Positions 21,201-36,302 are shown, numbered from the stretch's first letter. The stretch: DNA of 64,000 bases from Linnemannia schmuckeri (GCA_029449235.1 JANATG010000004.1:1550001-1614000), one strand, 5' to 3'. Notes: generated by a model from the sequence alone, not told the origin. Program-made: numbers and translations.

Positions 21201-24200
21201 AGACGTTCTTGACAAGAATACCAGCATCGAGGGCAATGGTCTGGGGCGAGTTCAAGTCGAGGATCAAGTCCGAGATGGCAACACGGTTCAAGAGCGAACC
21301 CTGGCTGGCGATCAAGGCAGGAAGCTTGTTGATGATGGGAGCAATGTCGATGGGGATGGCAATACCCTGCAAGATGGTGAAAACATTGGTGGGTGAGCCT
21401 CCAAAAACGGTGCCAGAGACGACTAGGTTGGTGGCAGGGGTAGTAACGTTGTTCATGACAGCACCAATTAGGTTGGTGATGGCTCCGGTCAACTCATTGC
21501 TGGTCAACATGGCAACCTCGATGTGGGCAGTGATGGTGAGGGCACCATCGACGGGCTTGAGGGTGAATTGGGGGATGGAGACCTGTGCCAAGCCAATAGT
21601 GTTAATGGCCAGATTGACTCCGACATAGTTGAGCTTGATTTCGGCGGGGATGGTGACGTTCTTGATGGCAATGGCGGCATCGATACCAATGGTCTGAGGA
21701 GTGTTGAGGTTGACCTTCAAGGCTCCAATATCAAGGCCAGCGAGAAGGTTGCTGCCTCCAGCCATGCCGCCGTTGAGAATGGCGCCAATCTTCTGCAGAT
21801 AAGGAGCAAGGGCAATGGGAACCTTGACTTGGGACAAGATGTGGAAGAGGTGCTGGGGATCACCACCAAAGACGGGGTTGTAGATGACAAGGTTGGTAGG
21901 GGGGACGACCTGGCCGGGGTGGAGGAGGGCGCCGACCAACTTGGCAACCTGGGTGCTGGCCTCCTGACCCTGCTGAAGGTTGAGGTTGGCCTGAAAGTTG
22001 ACCGAGAGAGCGCCGTTGGAAGAGGACAGGACCAACGAGGGGACGGTGAGATCGGCCAAGGGAACGGTATCCAAACCGAGGGAGACACCAACGTAGCTGA
22101 TGCTGATATCGGCGGGGAGGGTGAAGTTCTTGACCTGAAGACCACCCTGGACGCTGATGATCGAAGGGTTGTTCAGGTCGAGGACGAGACCAGAGATGGC
22201 AATGTTGTTCATATTGAGGCCGCCAGCGCCGGCAAGCAACTGGGCAATGGTGATGCGAGCCTTAGCCAACAGCTCAGGAAGGGCAATGGGGAACTGGATC
22301 AAGGAGAAGGTCTTGATGTTGTCTGAGGTTGAGACTCCCAAGAGGGGCTTGGAGATCACGAGAGTATTGACGGGAGCAGTGGTGGAGTTGGCCATGAAGT
22401 AGTTGAAGATGTTGGCAATGTCGGTCTGGATGGCAGGGGTGTCCTGGATGGTGATGGCAGCCTTGACGGCGAGGGTCAACTGGTTGTTGGCGGTCGAGAT
22501 GGTGATCGAAGGGACATCGACATGGGCCAAGGAGTGAGTATCAAGGGCAAGGTCGATGCCAAAGTAGCCAATGTCGACAGCAGCGTTCAACGAGAAGTTG
22601 CTGATTGAGATCGAGGTGCCGAGGTCGATGATGGGGGCCTTATTCAAGTTGGCAGAGATGGCTCCAATCTTCAAGTTGTTCAAGAGGTTGCCAGTCAGCT
22701 GGCCGAGATTAATGCCCAGCTTGGCGGTGATGGCATCCAGGTTGGGCTTGTTGAGAATATCCTTGGAGGGGATCGAGATATCAATCTGGGACAAGATGTC
22801 AAAGTAATCCGAGGGCGAGGCTCCGAAGCGCAAGTTATGGACAGTGATGGCCTCGGGGGTATTGCCGAGCTGGCCTCCAAGGACCTCGCCGACAAAGGTA
22901 GCGACCTTGGACTGGGCGTTGGCAGCGTTGTTGAAGTTGAGATTGACCTTAGCCTGAAGGGCGTTAGCACCAGGAGTCATGTTAATGTCGTTGACACCAA
23001 CATCAACAATGTCAATCTTGTCAAGGCCACCGCTAATTCCGATGAAGGGAATAGAGATCGAGATGGGGATGGGGTTCGAGAAACCGGCCTTGGCGCCAAC
23101 CTGGAGACCAGCGTTGGGGATGGTGGCAAGGGACAAGTCGGTGAGCGACAAGCCAAGCTTAGCCAAGACGCCGTCCAAGAGACCAGGGGGCAAAGCTGTT
23201 TGCGATAGAAGAGTGGAGTCATAATGGAAAAGAAGTTAGCACGCAGCCAAAATACGAATATATATAATAATTCATCACATTCAAAGACAAGAGAACACTT
23301 ACTGGCACCGGCACCGATGAGGCCACCCAAGGGAAGAGAGACAGAAACCTGGGAGAGAGCATCGATGATATCGTCGGAGCTGTGACCGATGACAATGCCG
23401 GCAACACCGATCGAGCTGTGGACAGCCTGGTGGGCAATGACGGCGTTGACGAGGTCAGCAACCTTGCCAGCAATGGCAGGACCGGTTCCGACGCTGATGG
23501 CAGTGTTAGCCTGCATCTGGACCCTGCCACCGGCGTAGTTCAAGCCAGAGTTGAGGGCAATACCGGCAAGGCTAGAGCCGTCCAAGCTGAGCTGGAGACC
23601 GAAGTAACCAATGTTGGCAACAACAGGGAGACCCAAGAACATATCCAAGTTGATGGAGGCAGTGACGAGGTTGTTGGGCAAGACAGCGATGGCGGCCTCG
23701 TGGATGGTCATCTCAGCAAGAGATCCAATCTTGAGGCTGACAGCGCTAGGGGCAATGGTGATGCTGGTCATGGCGATCACCTTCTGGATGATGGAGTCGA
23801 CATCGATGTGGCCGGTAATGACGCTCGAGATGGGGACAGCGAGATTCAAGTTGTTAAGGGTGTTGATCGCATCCGAAGGTGACACACCGATAGCCAAGTT
23901 GGAGATACCGGCAGTGACATCCAAGCTAGAACCAGTTGTCAAACCGCTAACAATCTTGGCGACAGTTGGGGGAATGGCAGGATCGGGCACGCGGAAAACC
24001 ATACCGATACCGACAGAGACGGCGACGTTTCCAGATCCAGAACCAACGAGATCGGCGATAAATAGCTGGCCGAGAACGTTGCCATCGAGGTTGACATCGA
24101 GGGCGAGGTAGGGGATGCTCAAGTCCAAGGCGAAGGGCAAAGGCAAGTTAATCTGGGGCTTGATCAAGAGAGTGTGGCCAGGGGCGGTTGAGACGGCCAA

Positions 24201-25553
24201 GCCCTGGATATAGGTCATGATCGAGGGACCGGCACCGGCACCGAGGTTGCTGATGTCAATGGGAAGGTAGGGCTGGATAAGACCGGTAACCATCTGCTGG
24301 ATAGCAACAGTACTGACATTCATCAAGGGCAAGTTAAGAGCAAGACCACCGAAAAGGTTATTCATGATGATGGTAGTAGGGGTGGTGGTGTTATCAGGGC
24401 CTCCGAAAGTGAAGTTTCCGATGTTGACAACTTGGTTGATCGTTCCTAATAGTCGTAATCAAGTACATATTTAGCAATACGTTAGAGACTGAATGCATGT
24501 GTGTGGCATGTTGCATGGCAATCACGATCGTTCGGATAAAGTGACGGCTTTCTTACCGGCAAGGAAGTCGTTGACAAGAGCTCCCAACTGAGCAGCGGCC
24601 AAGGGATCGTTGTTGAACTGAAGGTGAACAAATGTCTCAGCATTCATAGGGCCAGGGGCCAGGTGAACGGCCTCGACATTGATGGTAAAGACACGGGTGC
24701 CGTTCAACCCCAGATCAAGCGAGACACTTGGGATATCCAAAGCAACATTCAAGGGGTTGTTCCAGGAGAAGGCAACTCCAGCGGTCAACTGGGCGCCAGT
24801 GACAGCCTTGACGGTGACCTTTTCCAAGGTGGGCATGGTAAAGTTGATAAGGGGGTTCTTCATTCCAGCAAAACCAATGACTGGGGGCTGGTTGGAAGGA
24901 GTAGTGACGTTGGTGGGCTTGATGGGGCCAGAGGGCTTGAACTGGGTGGGGATGACCATGGGAGCCATACCGAGGGGGTTGCCACCGAGGGTAAGACCGC
25001 TGACAACCAGCTTGGGAGGAACACCGCTGGGAGTGGCACCGCCAAAGAAGCCAGTGACCAGGTTGTTGATAGAGGCCTGGAGGGCAGGGTTGGCAGAACC
25101 CATTGGGACATCAATGGCAACACTGACGTTCAGTGGGCCAATACCACCGGGGAGAGTCAGAGGGGAGGTGGTAATGTTGGCCAAGGACATGTCGTCAAGG
25201 AAAACGTTCAAACCAACGTTGCCGAGGTTCATGGGGAAGCTGCCCATAGGGTTTTTAAGAGAACCGTTGACAGCAACAACGATCTGGGTAGGCTTGGTGA
25301 TTGCGAGACCGACACCGGTCAAGTTCAAGAGACCGGGGACAAGATACTTGTCCAGAGGGCTAACAGGCTTAGGCACCATTGAGGAAAGACCACCGAGGAT
25401 AATGGATCCGGGAGAGTCAGACGCGGCACCGAAGGAGATGGCGGCATCGGCAGCAGGAGCGAAGGGGGCGCTCAAGATGGCCAAACCGGCAACTCCAGCG
25501 ACGGCCAAGAAAGAAGCGAACTTGGACGCCTTGTTGTTATTAGAAGGGGACAT
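18211..25553 (-). CDS. Giant secreted tandem-repeat protein, cysteine-free, function unknown
   Basis: Three exons, 25553-24557, 24445-23303 and 23195-18211 (the last nearly 5 kb), phases agree, 2,374 aa. The N-terminus MSPSNNNKASK, a hydrophobic stretch (FASFLAVAGVAGLAILSAPFA) and APAADA-A look like a cleaved signal peptide. The rest is about 14 diverged copies of one beta-strand-rich unit: a Y-(V/F)-G strand, D/N-T-x-P-L-A-x-V, I/V-P, then later V-x-G-x-x-x-N-x-F-x-I-L-x-x-(I/V)-x-(I/V)-P-(I/V). Central units repeat every 151 residues (motifs near 1235, 1386, 1537, 1688, 1839); flanking units are 156-157 apart. I find no cysteine, no C-terminal anchor and many N-glycosylation sequons. Style resembles fungal DUF3712/LEA14-like or Ig-like extracellular domains (compare yeast vacuolar Tag1), but that is a guess. 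It may be a wall, matrix or vacuole-lumen protein. Long ORFs on the opposite strand are codon-bias shadows. Confidence 0.85.
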
Positions 25554-28500
25554 GGCGAATATTATGAAATGAAAGGTATGAAGAGGAGGTATAGGAGATC
25601 CGTTAACGACGTTGCGGTCTTCAGATCTAGCTAGCAAATAGTTATGTTCCTAAGGAATGTAACTGTGATGCAGCGATCAAAGCTCGTTCTTTTTTTCTCG
25701 ACTCCTTTCGATATGCAGTTCCTATCTCCTATTAATGATGCGAAAATAGAAAGACGCGTTAGAAACAACCGATGAAATGATCAAACAGATATTCATCAGT
25801 GGGTGAGACTGATTGGCATGAGAGAACCAGGGGCAAGGACAGGGACAGGGGCAGGGGTAAGGGGGTGAGAAAAAACATGGACATGGGTATGGCATGATGG
25901 ATGCGTTTGTGTAAGAAAAATAAATAAAAAAGCTTTGGCATGCGCAAATTTGGCGCCCCGCTTAAGGCAGCGACGTGGAGCAGGAGAAACCGGGTCGGAG
26001 TCCGTAGAAAGTGGTTTGGAGAGGAGTGGAGGTGTAAAGTGAAGGAAGGGTGTACTGGAGCAGGAGTGGAGGGGTCGGAGTCGTGATGGCTCTGGGCAGG
26101 TGCTCTCAATTATGATAGCTTGCAACCTCTCAAAAAGGCTGCTTCCCGACCAGGAAAACTCTTTTTTTTTTGTAAGAACTCTTTTCATATGATATGGAAG
26201 AGAAAGAGGAATGAGAGCAAACTTGATCAAAAAGCGAAACAGAGCGAGCAGGCGCGGGGCCGATTGGTGCGCCCTTTGGAAAAACAAGATTAATATGGAG
26301 GGGAGCCAGGGAGAGGAAGGCACACGAGTGATTATTTCTTTTCTTAATACGGGCGTATAGCTACATCCTCCACAGCTACTTTGAATGCTGAATTTCCGGG
26401 GGATGTTTTTGTCATCAAATGAGGTTTTGTGCTCGTCTAACGACAAACAGCAACACTCAAACAACTCTCCTTCTGCTCACTTTTTTTTTTTCTTTGGATA
26501 TGATCGAAATGAAATAACTTCAGGGTGCCCAGGGAAAAAACAACGAAAAGGCAGAAAACACAAACAAGGCTATCAAGTGATATGGAAACACCCAAATGAA
26601 AACTGCCCGAGAAATTGAATAAAATGACGAGAAAAAAAAGGTTGTGCCTGAAAATGATGCATTCAAGGGGAAGGGAGGGATGTGAAAGTGAAAGAGCGAT
26701 CGAATGAAAAAGGATAAATTGTTGGAGAGAGGAAATAGATCAAAGGGTAGGGAGTAAGCTACAGATACATCCAAAAGGATACACTGCATAAAGAATATAT
26801 TGCCTCTCTCCCTCTTTTTCTCTGAAGACTGGTGTGATCAATGCAATTGTGAGAGAGAAAGGATACAGTTGATCCCAAAGGAAGAAGCCTGCAACAGAGA
26901 AGGTAACGCGCGTGTTGGATGGAACAAGAAAGAGTACATTGAAGTGTGAGTTGTTGTCGTTGTCGCGTTAGGGGGTGTTGATGTTGAGAGAGTAAAAGAA
27001 GACCGTTGGAATAACGTGGCTGTGAAAAGAATAAAGGGGAGTTGGCGAAGAAGGATTTTTTGGTCCGGTAAACGTGAAGAGGAAGAGCGTGAACGCGCTG
27101 AATGGAAGGCGAGGGGAGGTAGGGGAGGCAGGGAAGGAGGAGAAGACTTGCCTGTTGTTTATGTCAAGCAGGAGGGAGGAAGGGAGAATGGAAGGAGGAG
27201 TAAGGAGGAGGAGGAGTTGGTGCCTGTTGAAGGAGGGAGGGGGATGTGAGGAGGATGGAGGAGGCGACGAAGAGGGTCAAAAAGGACAAAAGGACAAAGA
27301 AGAAAAAGAAGGAAAGAAGAAAAGAAATACTTTTGCGAGAGCGAAGAGAATTGAGGATGGCAACAAGGTGAACAGCCCCCGGCGATGGTTGGTCGGCTAA
27401 TGTTGGTCGGGTATGGTTTGGTTTATTTGTGCTTGTTTTGCTTTGCTATTCGTATGCAGTGGAGAGAGGGAAAATCAAGCCTCGCTTTGCTCTCCTCTTC
27501 TCTTACACTCGTTGTTTGCATGTTCATGAATAAGGAATGGGCCGAAGAAAACACTAAAGTAAAAACACAAAACAAAGAAGACAGATATAAAATAAACCTT
27601 TTCAAGTCCATCCAGCGCTCTGTTTGCCTGTTGTGTACCTGTACTTGTTACCTGTACCTGTACCTGCCCGTCTGCTTGCTTGCTTTAATCGTTGCCGTAT
27701 GTAGCTCTGCTGTCAGACAGCCCTGACTGCTGAAAGTGAGTGGCATGTTTGCCTGTATGCCATAATTTTGCACAAGCGCAAGAGAAAGACAGTGGAGCAG
27801 TAGATAGTTGAGCGAGCGACATGTTGACACCGACAAACGGACAAACGACAAAAAAAAATATGCAGGCCGACATAGGACAAGGGAAGACGATTATGAGCAT
27901 TACATAGACAAGGGCATGTTGGTCTCACCCCATCATCTCATCCATCATCCATTCATCTCACCCCTTGAGTCGCATGCCCCTCCTACGTATTACACGCTAT
28001 TGAATTGCATTCGTTGTTCTTACTGTTCTGCCTTACCTCTACCCTCCCTCTGTCCGAGAGCACTCCACTCAATCAGAGTTTTTTTTTGTTCTTGTTCTTC
28101 TTCTTGAGAGCATTTGCAGACTATCAGAGGATCATGCCACTCTTCGTTCTTCTTTCTCTCTCTATCCCCCACTCTTTGCTCACCCACCCACCCACTGCGG
28201 ATATCACAGCACCCTCTTACTAAAGCGCCGTATTATCCCACCCCGGCTAGCACAACTACCGGGAAAGATCATTTTTTTTTGTAGGTAGGTTCGTTTCTTC
28301 CTTCTCTTCCTTTGCTGCATCAACATGTGGGACACAAAAAACCGCCATGAATTGAAAATCTACTGAGGCAAACGTTAAATATCTACTCGAAATGCCAGCC
28401 TGTTATTATTCTACCTTCCATTCCTCTTACCTCCAATCCTTTACGCCCTTGCGCGTGCTTGTCCATTACTAAGACTCATCCTCATCCTCATCCTTCACCA

Positions 28501-30823
28501 AGATCCGCCCATCAACTGAATTGAACTGAACTCAACACTCACTCTATTGTCCCACAGGAAGCAATCGACCGTAATGTGAATATGTGATAAAGCAAGGAAG
28601 AAGTATGAGGATGAGGAGGAGCATGGCGAGTTGATGGGTGCACGAACCTGATGGTGATCATGGAAAGAGGGAAAAGTTTGTTTACAATGCTTGCTTGCAT
28701 TCATTTGTTGCAGCTTGTCGGGTCCATGTCACCATCATACCAATTCTCTCGTAAACAACAAAAAGAAAATAAAGTGGCGGTAGTGGGTAGGGTAGTACAT
28801 CAACATCAACAGCAACAACAAATAAAAGAAATAAGCAGTTGGAGCCGTGCGGCAAATGGTACAAAGGGCAAAGACATACCCGCACTCTTCTTTGGTTGTT
28901 AAAAGGAGATGATGACAGATCCATGCTTTGTGCGCCACATGTGTTCATTTCTGTTGTTGTTTTCTTGCCTTGCTCTTCGTTGTTATTAGTTTCTGTTGTT
29001 GTTGTTGTTGTTGTTGTATTGTTTTCTGGTCTGCACCCTTTAGTAATGTACACTTGCATCCATACTATACCTCTAAAACCACAACTATTTGGGACGTATG
29101 CTTGACTTGTAAGGTAAGCGATGCCAAAAAAAAAATACACCACTTCGGCTCACGTTTTCTGCTGAGGTTTTTATGACAATGGGCGTACTACTTGTGGTAG
29201 TTTTGAGACTAGTGGGAAGTGATAAAGATCGCCTTCATTTTTCAGGGACAATCTTTGCCTGTGCCTGAGGGTTCGTTTCATCGGCAAGAGAGGGGTGAAT
29301 AGGAGGAGTAACGGTCAATGAGATGACACGAGGAGATGGAGATGGAAGAGGCGAAACGCCCACTCATCCAGAGGCTCGGCGCACGCTCTTTATTTTTTTC
29401 TCTCACCTTGGTGAACGATCGGGCTTTCATTCTTCAAAGATGCTGGTATTTCTCCACAAAAGGCTTGAGGCCTTGTTTTTTTCTCTTTTGAATGCAGCAG
29501 CCCTAGCTCGCGTTCTAGAATAGCCAACTTGCTTTCTTGTCAAGGATGCTTGAATAAAAGGTCCGTGTCGACCAACTAGTATCGGGTGGATAATACTTTC
29601 AAAGTTAAGCAGCTCCAAACACCTATTATCAACAATAACAACAACTAATAATTGTCTAAGCTTATCGTGCAGCCGAGGGACTAATTTTATGATTTTTGGG
29701 ATAAGAAGAAAAGATGTAAAGGTAGTCATTGGTTTTTTTGTAGAGGAGAGAGCCACGATACTGCCTACTGCCAGCAACATCTTCCTTATTTTTTTTTGTT
29801 GTTGATGTCGTTCTTTGTTATACAATGCAGTTTGTTTTATTTTTGTTGTCGGTGTGCTCGCGTTCGGCTGGTCAATGCCATACCAGACATCATCTACTGC
29901 CCCCCCCCCCCCCCCCCCCTTTTTTTTTCCTTCAAAACAAATAGTAAAAAGCATCAACTAGTTCGCTCCACATACATTTAGACGCGCTATCAGTTTGGGG
30001 CGACGTGGAGGAAAAAATCACATCAGTCGGGTTCCAAGTCGGTCCATGCGCATCCCATCCACCATCCATCCATTGACCAACGACAAGAAAATAATAAAAA
30101 AAAAAAAAGAACGATAAATAAAAACAACGTTGACGCTAGTAGAAGTATTACGGTCATACAAGGGCATTCATCCCTACTTCTATCCTTCTATCCCTCTCGT
30201 CTTCTACTTTTCGCCAGTCGCTGCGTTTTTGTTCCTTGTTGCTCACTAGCATCGTTCTCACATTCGCTGTACATGGTACTCGATAGTTCATCCCGATTGA
30301 GCTCAAGAACTCTTACTCATCGAATAAAACAAAGAAGTGCGTGTTAGCGAACAAAACAGACAGCAAACTCCCATAAGCTATATGCCAGTCGATCAAGGGT
30401 GTGTTGTTATTGTTTAGGCAAGGCGTTTAATATGATTTCGTTTTGTTCGTGGGCTAGTTCTATGTCTCGGAATCATCATCGCGCCCTCTTTTCAGGCACC
30501 CAAAGCAAGCTTACTCCACCAGCCAGCGGATATCCTTCGCTTCCAGTCCGGGACAGCCAAAGTTTAAAGTTGTCGCCATGAGCTGAGAAAAAGCTCAAAA
30601 AAAAAAGCCGAAGGCGAGAGAGAGAGAGGGAGAAAGAGAGCCAGAAAAGAGAGAGAGCATATGGCGTAGAAAATGTCTTGGAATAAAGAGACACAGAAAC
30701 GAATAAAGAAAGTTTGTAAAAGAACCAGAGCGGTACCGGTATGCTGACGTAGCTTTATGCTGTATATATTTGTATCTGAATTTGTAATGCGATGCGAATA
30801 AAAAGAAAAGTGTGTATATCGAA
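25554..30823. other. 5.3-kb region without a supportable gene
   Basis: I read both strands for spliced coding signal and found none that I can support. Contents: a G-rich block at 25830-25865 upstream of the giant gene, T- and A-rich runs, a purine-rich + strand at about 27000-27340, (TTG)n at about 28997-29016, a C20-T9 run at 29900-29928, and CT-rich stretches. The left end should hold the promoter and leader of the giant gene, and the right end the 3' region of the disintegrin gene. An RNA gene or a poorly conserved spliced gene cannot be excluded. Confidence 0.55.
29900..29928. repeat. C20-T9 homopolymer pair
   Basis: An uninterrupted run of twenty C followed by nine T in the gene-poor region. 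Long G/C homopolymers are unusual in a genome whose other homopolymers are A/T. Confidence 0.9.
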
Positions 30824-33536
<2,713 letters not shown>

Positions 33537-34718
33537 ATTTGCCTTGTTGAATGCGTATCACTGATGAAGGGTTGATGGTGTACTGACGAGGAGGAGAGGT
33601 ATGTGGGTATGTGTCCTGAAGATTCGAGTGCTTGGTTGATGGGGCAGGTGCTACTGAAGGAGAGAAGGGGTGTGGTATTGTCCGTTGGCAACCAGAGGTT
33701 GGGGTCGTTATTGTAAATTATGCAAACGTTTATATGATGGGTGGTGGTGAAGATATCAAGAGAAGAGTAAACAAGTGAATGTGTCAAGGTAAGGATGAAT
33801 GAGTGTAGATCGGGCAGAAAGTTGTCAAAGAACAAAGCTGAGAAGGAGAATAATAACGGTGTTTTAAAAAAAAAAAAGAGAGATTAAAAGGCAAAGTGGA
33901 GAAGGAAAAGGCAGAAGAAGAACAAACGAACGAAGTAATTTTTCTCCCGAGAACATCGCAATGCTGCCCTTGTCCTTCCCCCCACCTTTCTCAATCGGAG
34001 GCTTCCCTTGATCGACCATTTGACAATGCAGCAGCAACCCAGCCTCACACTCATAATAACAAATAAAAAAGAAAAAAAAATTACACATTTTAAGGCCATT
34101 GAGAAGCTAGTTGTGAAATAATGAAAAGGGAATACGAGAGTGAAAAAAAGGAGTTCTCTTGAGAAAAAGGAGAAAGATAAAAATAAGCCGGCAGGCATAA
34201 GCCAACGCAACGAACGGACAAACACCTTGGAACTCGAGACACAAAGGGATGAAGGGAACAAGGGAGACAAATGACACTCTAGTTCCCTTTGAAGTATGGT
34301 CAAAGACAACTCCGTGAAATATGGACAGCAAAGAGCTGAGCCATTATCGCCTGTTCCTTAAGAGTTAATGGAAAGAAGGGGAGGGCGAGGAGAATGTGCT
34401 GCCTTTTTACTGGAGATACTTCAATTGCCATCGAGGAGAAAGGGAGGGGGGAGAGGGCGTAAGGGGAAGGGGTGACGATGAAATATGTATGCACTGACAA
34501 TAGGCAGAGAGGGTATAGGGGAACACAAGTAAGTCTCAACGGATTTTTGCATTCAGTGATCTATGTTGCCATTTGATCCAGAGCCTTTTACTTGGTGCAT
34601 GACAACAGACACGGTCAAAATGACTTTTTGATCAGCCCAGAATCATTGCGCTGCACCCTTAAGTATTGATCAGGAGGACGAGTCTATTTGACCGAGTTAT
34701 TGACTTCTGTCTTTTGAA
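33537..34718. other. Divergent promoter region, disintegrin / F-box genes
   Basis: About 1.2 kb. The part near the disintegrin start is purine-rich on the + strand, i.e. pyrimidine-rich as a leader of the minus-strand gene. No credible ORF, RNA or motif beyond this compositional bias. Confidence 0.55.
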
Positions 34719-36302
34719 ATGCTTCAAATGACAAATCAACGAAAACCAACATCAGCTTCGACGTCAAGAAAAGGCAAGGACAGGGACAGGGAAAACAAGA
34801 GCAACAGCAAGGTCAAGGACAAGAGCAAGGACCATAGCAAGGAAAACAGCAAGGAAAACAGCAAGGAAAACAGCAAGGAAAAAGAACAGAAAGAATGGCT
34901 GCCACCACAGAGTCCAAAGTCGCCGTTGGCTGTTGAGGAGGTCCTCTTCGAAATCGTCTCCCGTCTGGATAAGCATTCGCTTCACAGCTGTGTCTCCGTC
35001 AACAAGATCTTCTATCGAGCGGCAGTGAGGGCACTCTGGATGTCTGTGCAGTGGAAGAGCTCCCTCAGCAACCCGTCCTTTCTCCCAGAGATGCTGCGCT
35101 ATGGACACAATGCAATTGAACTCCAAGACAATTTTGACGCCGACTTGGATATCATTGCCGAAAAGTGTACTCGACTCCGGGAGCTGCGACTCGTTTGGAC
35201 ACAGGCAACAGACTCGAAACTACACAACATCCTCGTCGCTTCGCCCAATATTTCAAGCCTTTACCTCTACAACTGCAAGCCCCTCACCACCTTGGCGCTC
35301 TTGTATATCCAAGCACTCTCAGGACTGAAGAAGCTAGAGATCAAGAACATGTTGAATGTAGACGAGGCATCGATTGTCGGAATATTACGGTCCTGCCCGT
35401 TGATCGAGCACCTGGTCCTGGAGGATGTCCGCCTTAGTCGGGTTGCAATGGAGAGCCTTGGGGTCACATCCCTCAGGATCAAAACCCTTGCATTGACTCG
35501 TTCGTCGCCGACAGGGAGCTTTGTCAGGAACATCCTACGCAACGCACCCATGCTTCGGGATTTTTCGCTCGCCAGGAATGTACACTCGGCCCTTTTGACG
35601 GAGGATTTACTGCCTGGGTCGGACATGTATGGATGTTTGGTCAGCCTCAACCTAGAGTCGTGCAAGACCATCGCGAGCGAGGCGCTGTTGGCGGTTCTTA
35701 GAGTCTGTACGGGACTCGAGCGGATCAACCTGTGCGGGACATTTGTCGACGATGCTGCGCTAGACGTCATTGCTTCCAACAGTCAGAAGCTGACAAGTCT
35801 GAACCTGGGATGGTGTGCGCAGATCTCGGATGCTGGTCTATTGCGGGTGTTGACGGTCTCCCAACAGCTGATCTTTCTCGACATTTCTTCGCACGGAGTC
35901 TTGACGGCCGGAATCTTCCGCCCCGACCTGGTGTGGGCCTGCTCTCGACTACAGACACTGATCATGGTTGGGATCGACATGATGCGTCCCGGAGGTCAGA
36001 TCCAGCCTAACCACACCATGATGTACAACCAGTTGAGCCGGCTTTTGTACCTGCAGGACCTGGCAATCGGAGGGCCTTACCAAGATCTGCAGTTGGAGGC
36101 AGGGTTCGATAAGATGGGGGAGCTGGTCAACCTCGAGTCGTTCAGGATCCATCACTTGCAGACGGCGCTAGGTGAGGACGAGATCCGTTGGCTGGTTGAG
36201 GCGTGGCCAAAGCTGAAGCGACTCAAGGTTGAGCTGGCATCGCTCTCTGAGCCCTGGAGACGGTATTTCCGGCGCCGTCGGCCCCATCTGATTCTTGGTT
36301 AG
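34719..36302 (+). CDS. F-box-like leucine-rich-repeat protein
   Basis: Probable substrate receptor of an SCF ubiquitin ligase. Single exon, 527 aa. Residues 1-60 are Lys/Asp/Asn/Ser-rich and contain four KENS-type pentapeptide repeats from an imperfect 15-nt DNA repeat (about 34826-34880). An F-box-like helix bundle follows (about residues 70-112: LAVEEVLFEIVSRLDKHSLHSCVSVNKIFYRAAVRALW, read in two parts). The remainder is cysteine-containing LRRs (for example LVSLNLESCKTIASEALLAVL, LERINLCGTFVDDAALDVIA, LTSLNLGWCAQISDAGLLRVL), closest to the AMN1/FBXL group. It ends in an Arg-rich RRYFRRRRPHLILG. A second Met four codons in could be the start. No target can be inferred. Confidence 0.82.
   Translation: MLQMTNQRKPTSASTSRKGKDRDRENKSNSKVKDKSKDHSKENSKENSKENSKEKEQKEWLPPQSPKSPLAVEEVLFEIVSRLDKHSLHSCVSVNKIFYRAAVRALWMSVQWKSSLSNPSFLPEMLRYGHNAIELQDNFDADLDIIAEKCTRLRELRLVWTQATDSKLHNILVASPNISSLYLYNCKPLTTLALLYIQALSGLKKLEIKNMLNVDEASIVGILRSCPLIEHLVLEDVRLSRVAMESLGVTSLRIKTLALTRSSPTGSFVRNILRNAPMLRDFSLARNVHSALLTEDLLPGSDMYGCLVSLNLESCKTIASEALLAVLRVCTGLERINLCGTFVDDAALDVIASNSQKLTSLNLGWCAQISDAGLLRVLTVSQQLIFLDISSHGVLTAGIFRPDLVWACSRLQTLIMVGIDMMRPGGQIQPNHTMMYNQLSRLLYLQDLAIGGPYQDLQLEAGFDKMGELVNLESFRIHHLQTALGEDEIRWLVEAWPKLKRLKVELASLSEPWRRYFRRRRPHLILG
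34826..34880 (+). repeat. Four tandem 15-nt units coding KENSK-type repeats
   Basis: Near-identical 15-bp units in the N-terminal tail of the F-box gene; the unit keeps the frame, so length variants would be tolerated. Confidence 0.8.

Noticed and set aside
28682..29143. 153-codon minus-strand ORF in the gene-poor island
   Set aside because: Mostly poly-Thr from a (TTG)n tract, with poly-Leu/Phe flanks. No conserved segment, no plausible splice partners.
33537..34718. Missing metalloprotease exons of the ADAM-like gene upstream of the signal peptide
   Set aside because: No HExxH motif or coding-like frame in this spacer, and the signal peptide exon at 33536 already provides a natural N-terminus.
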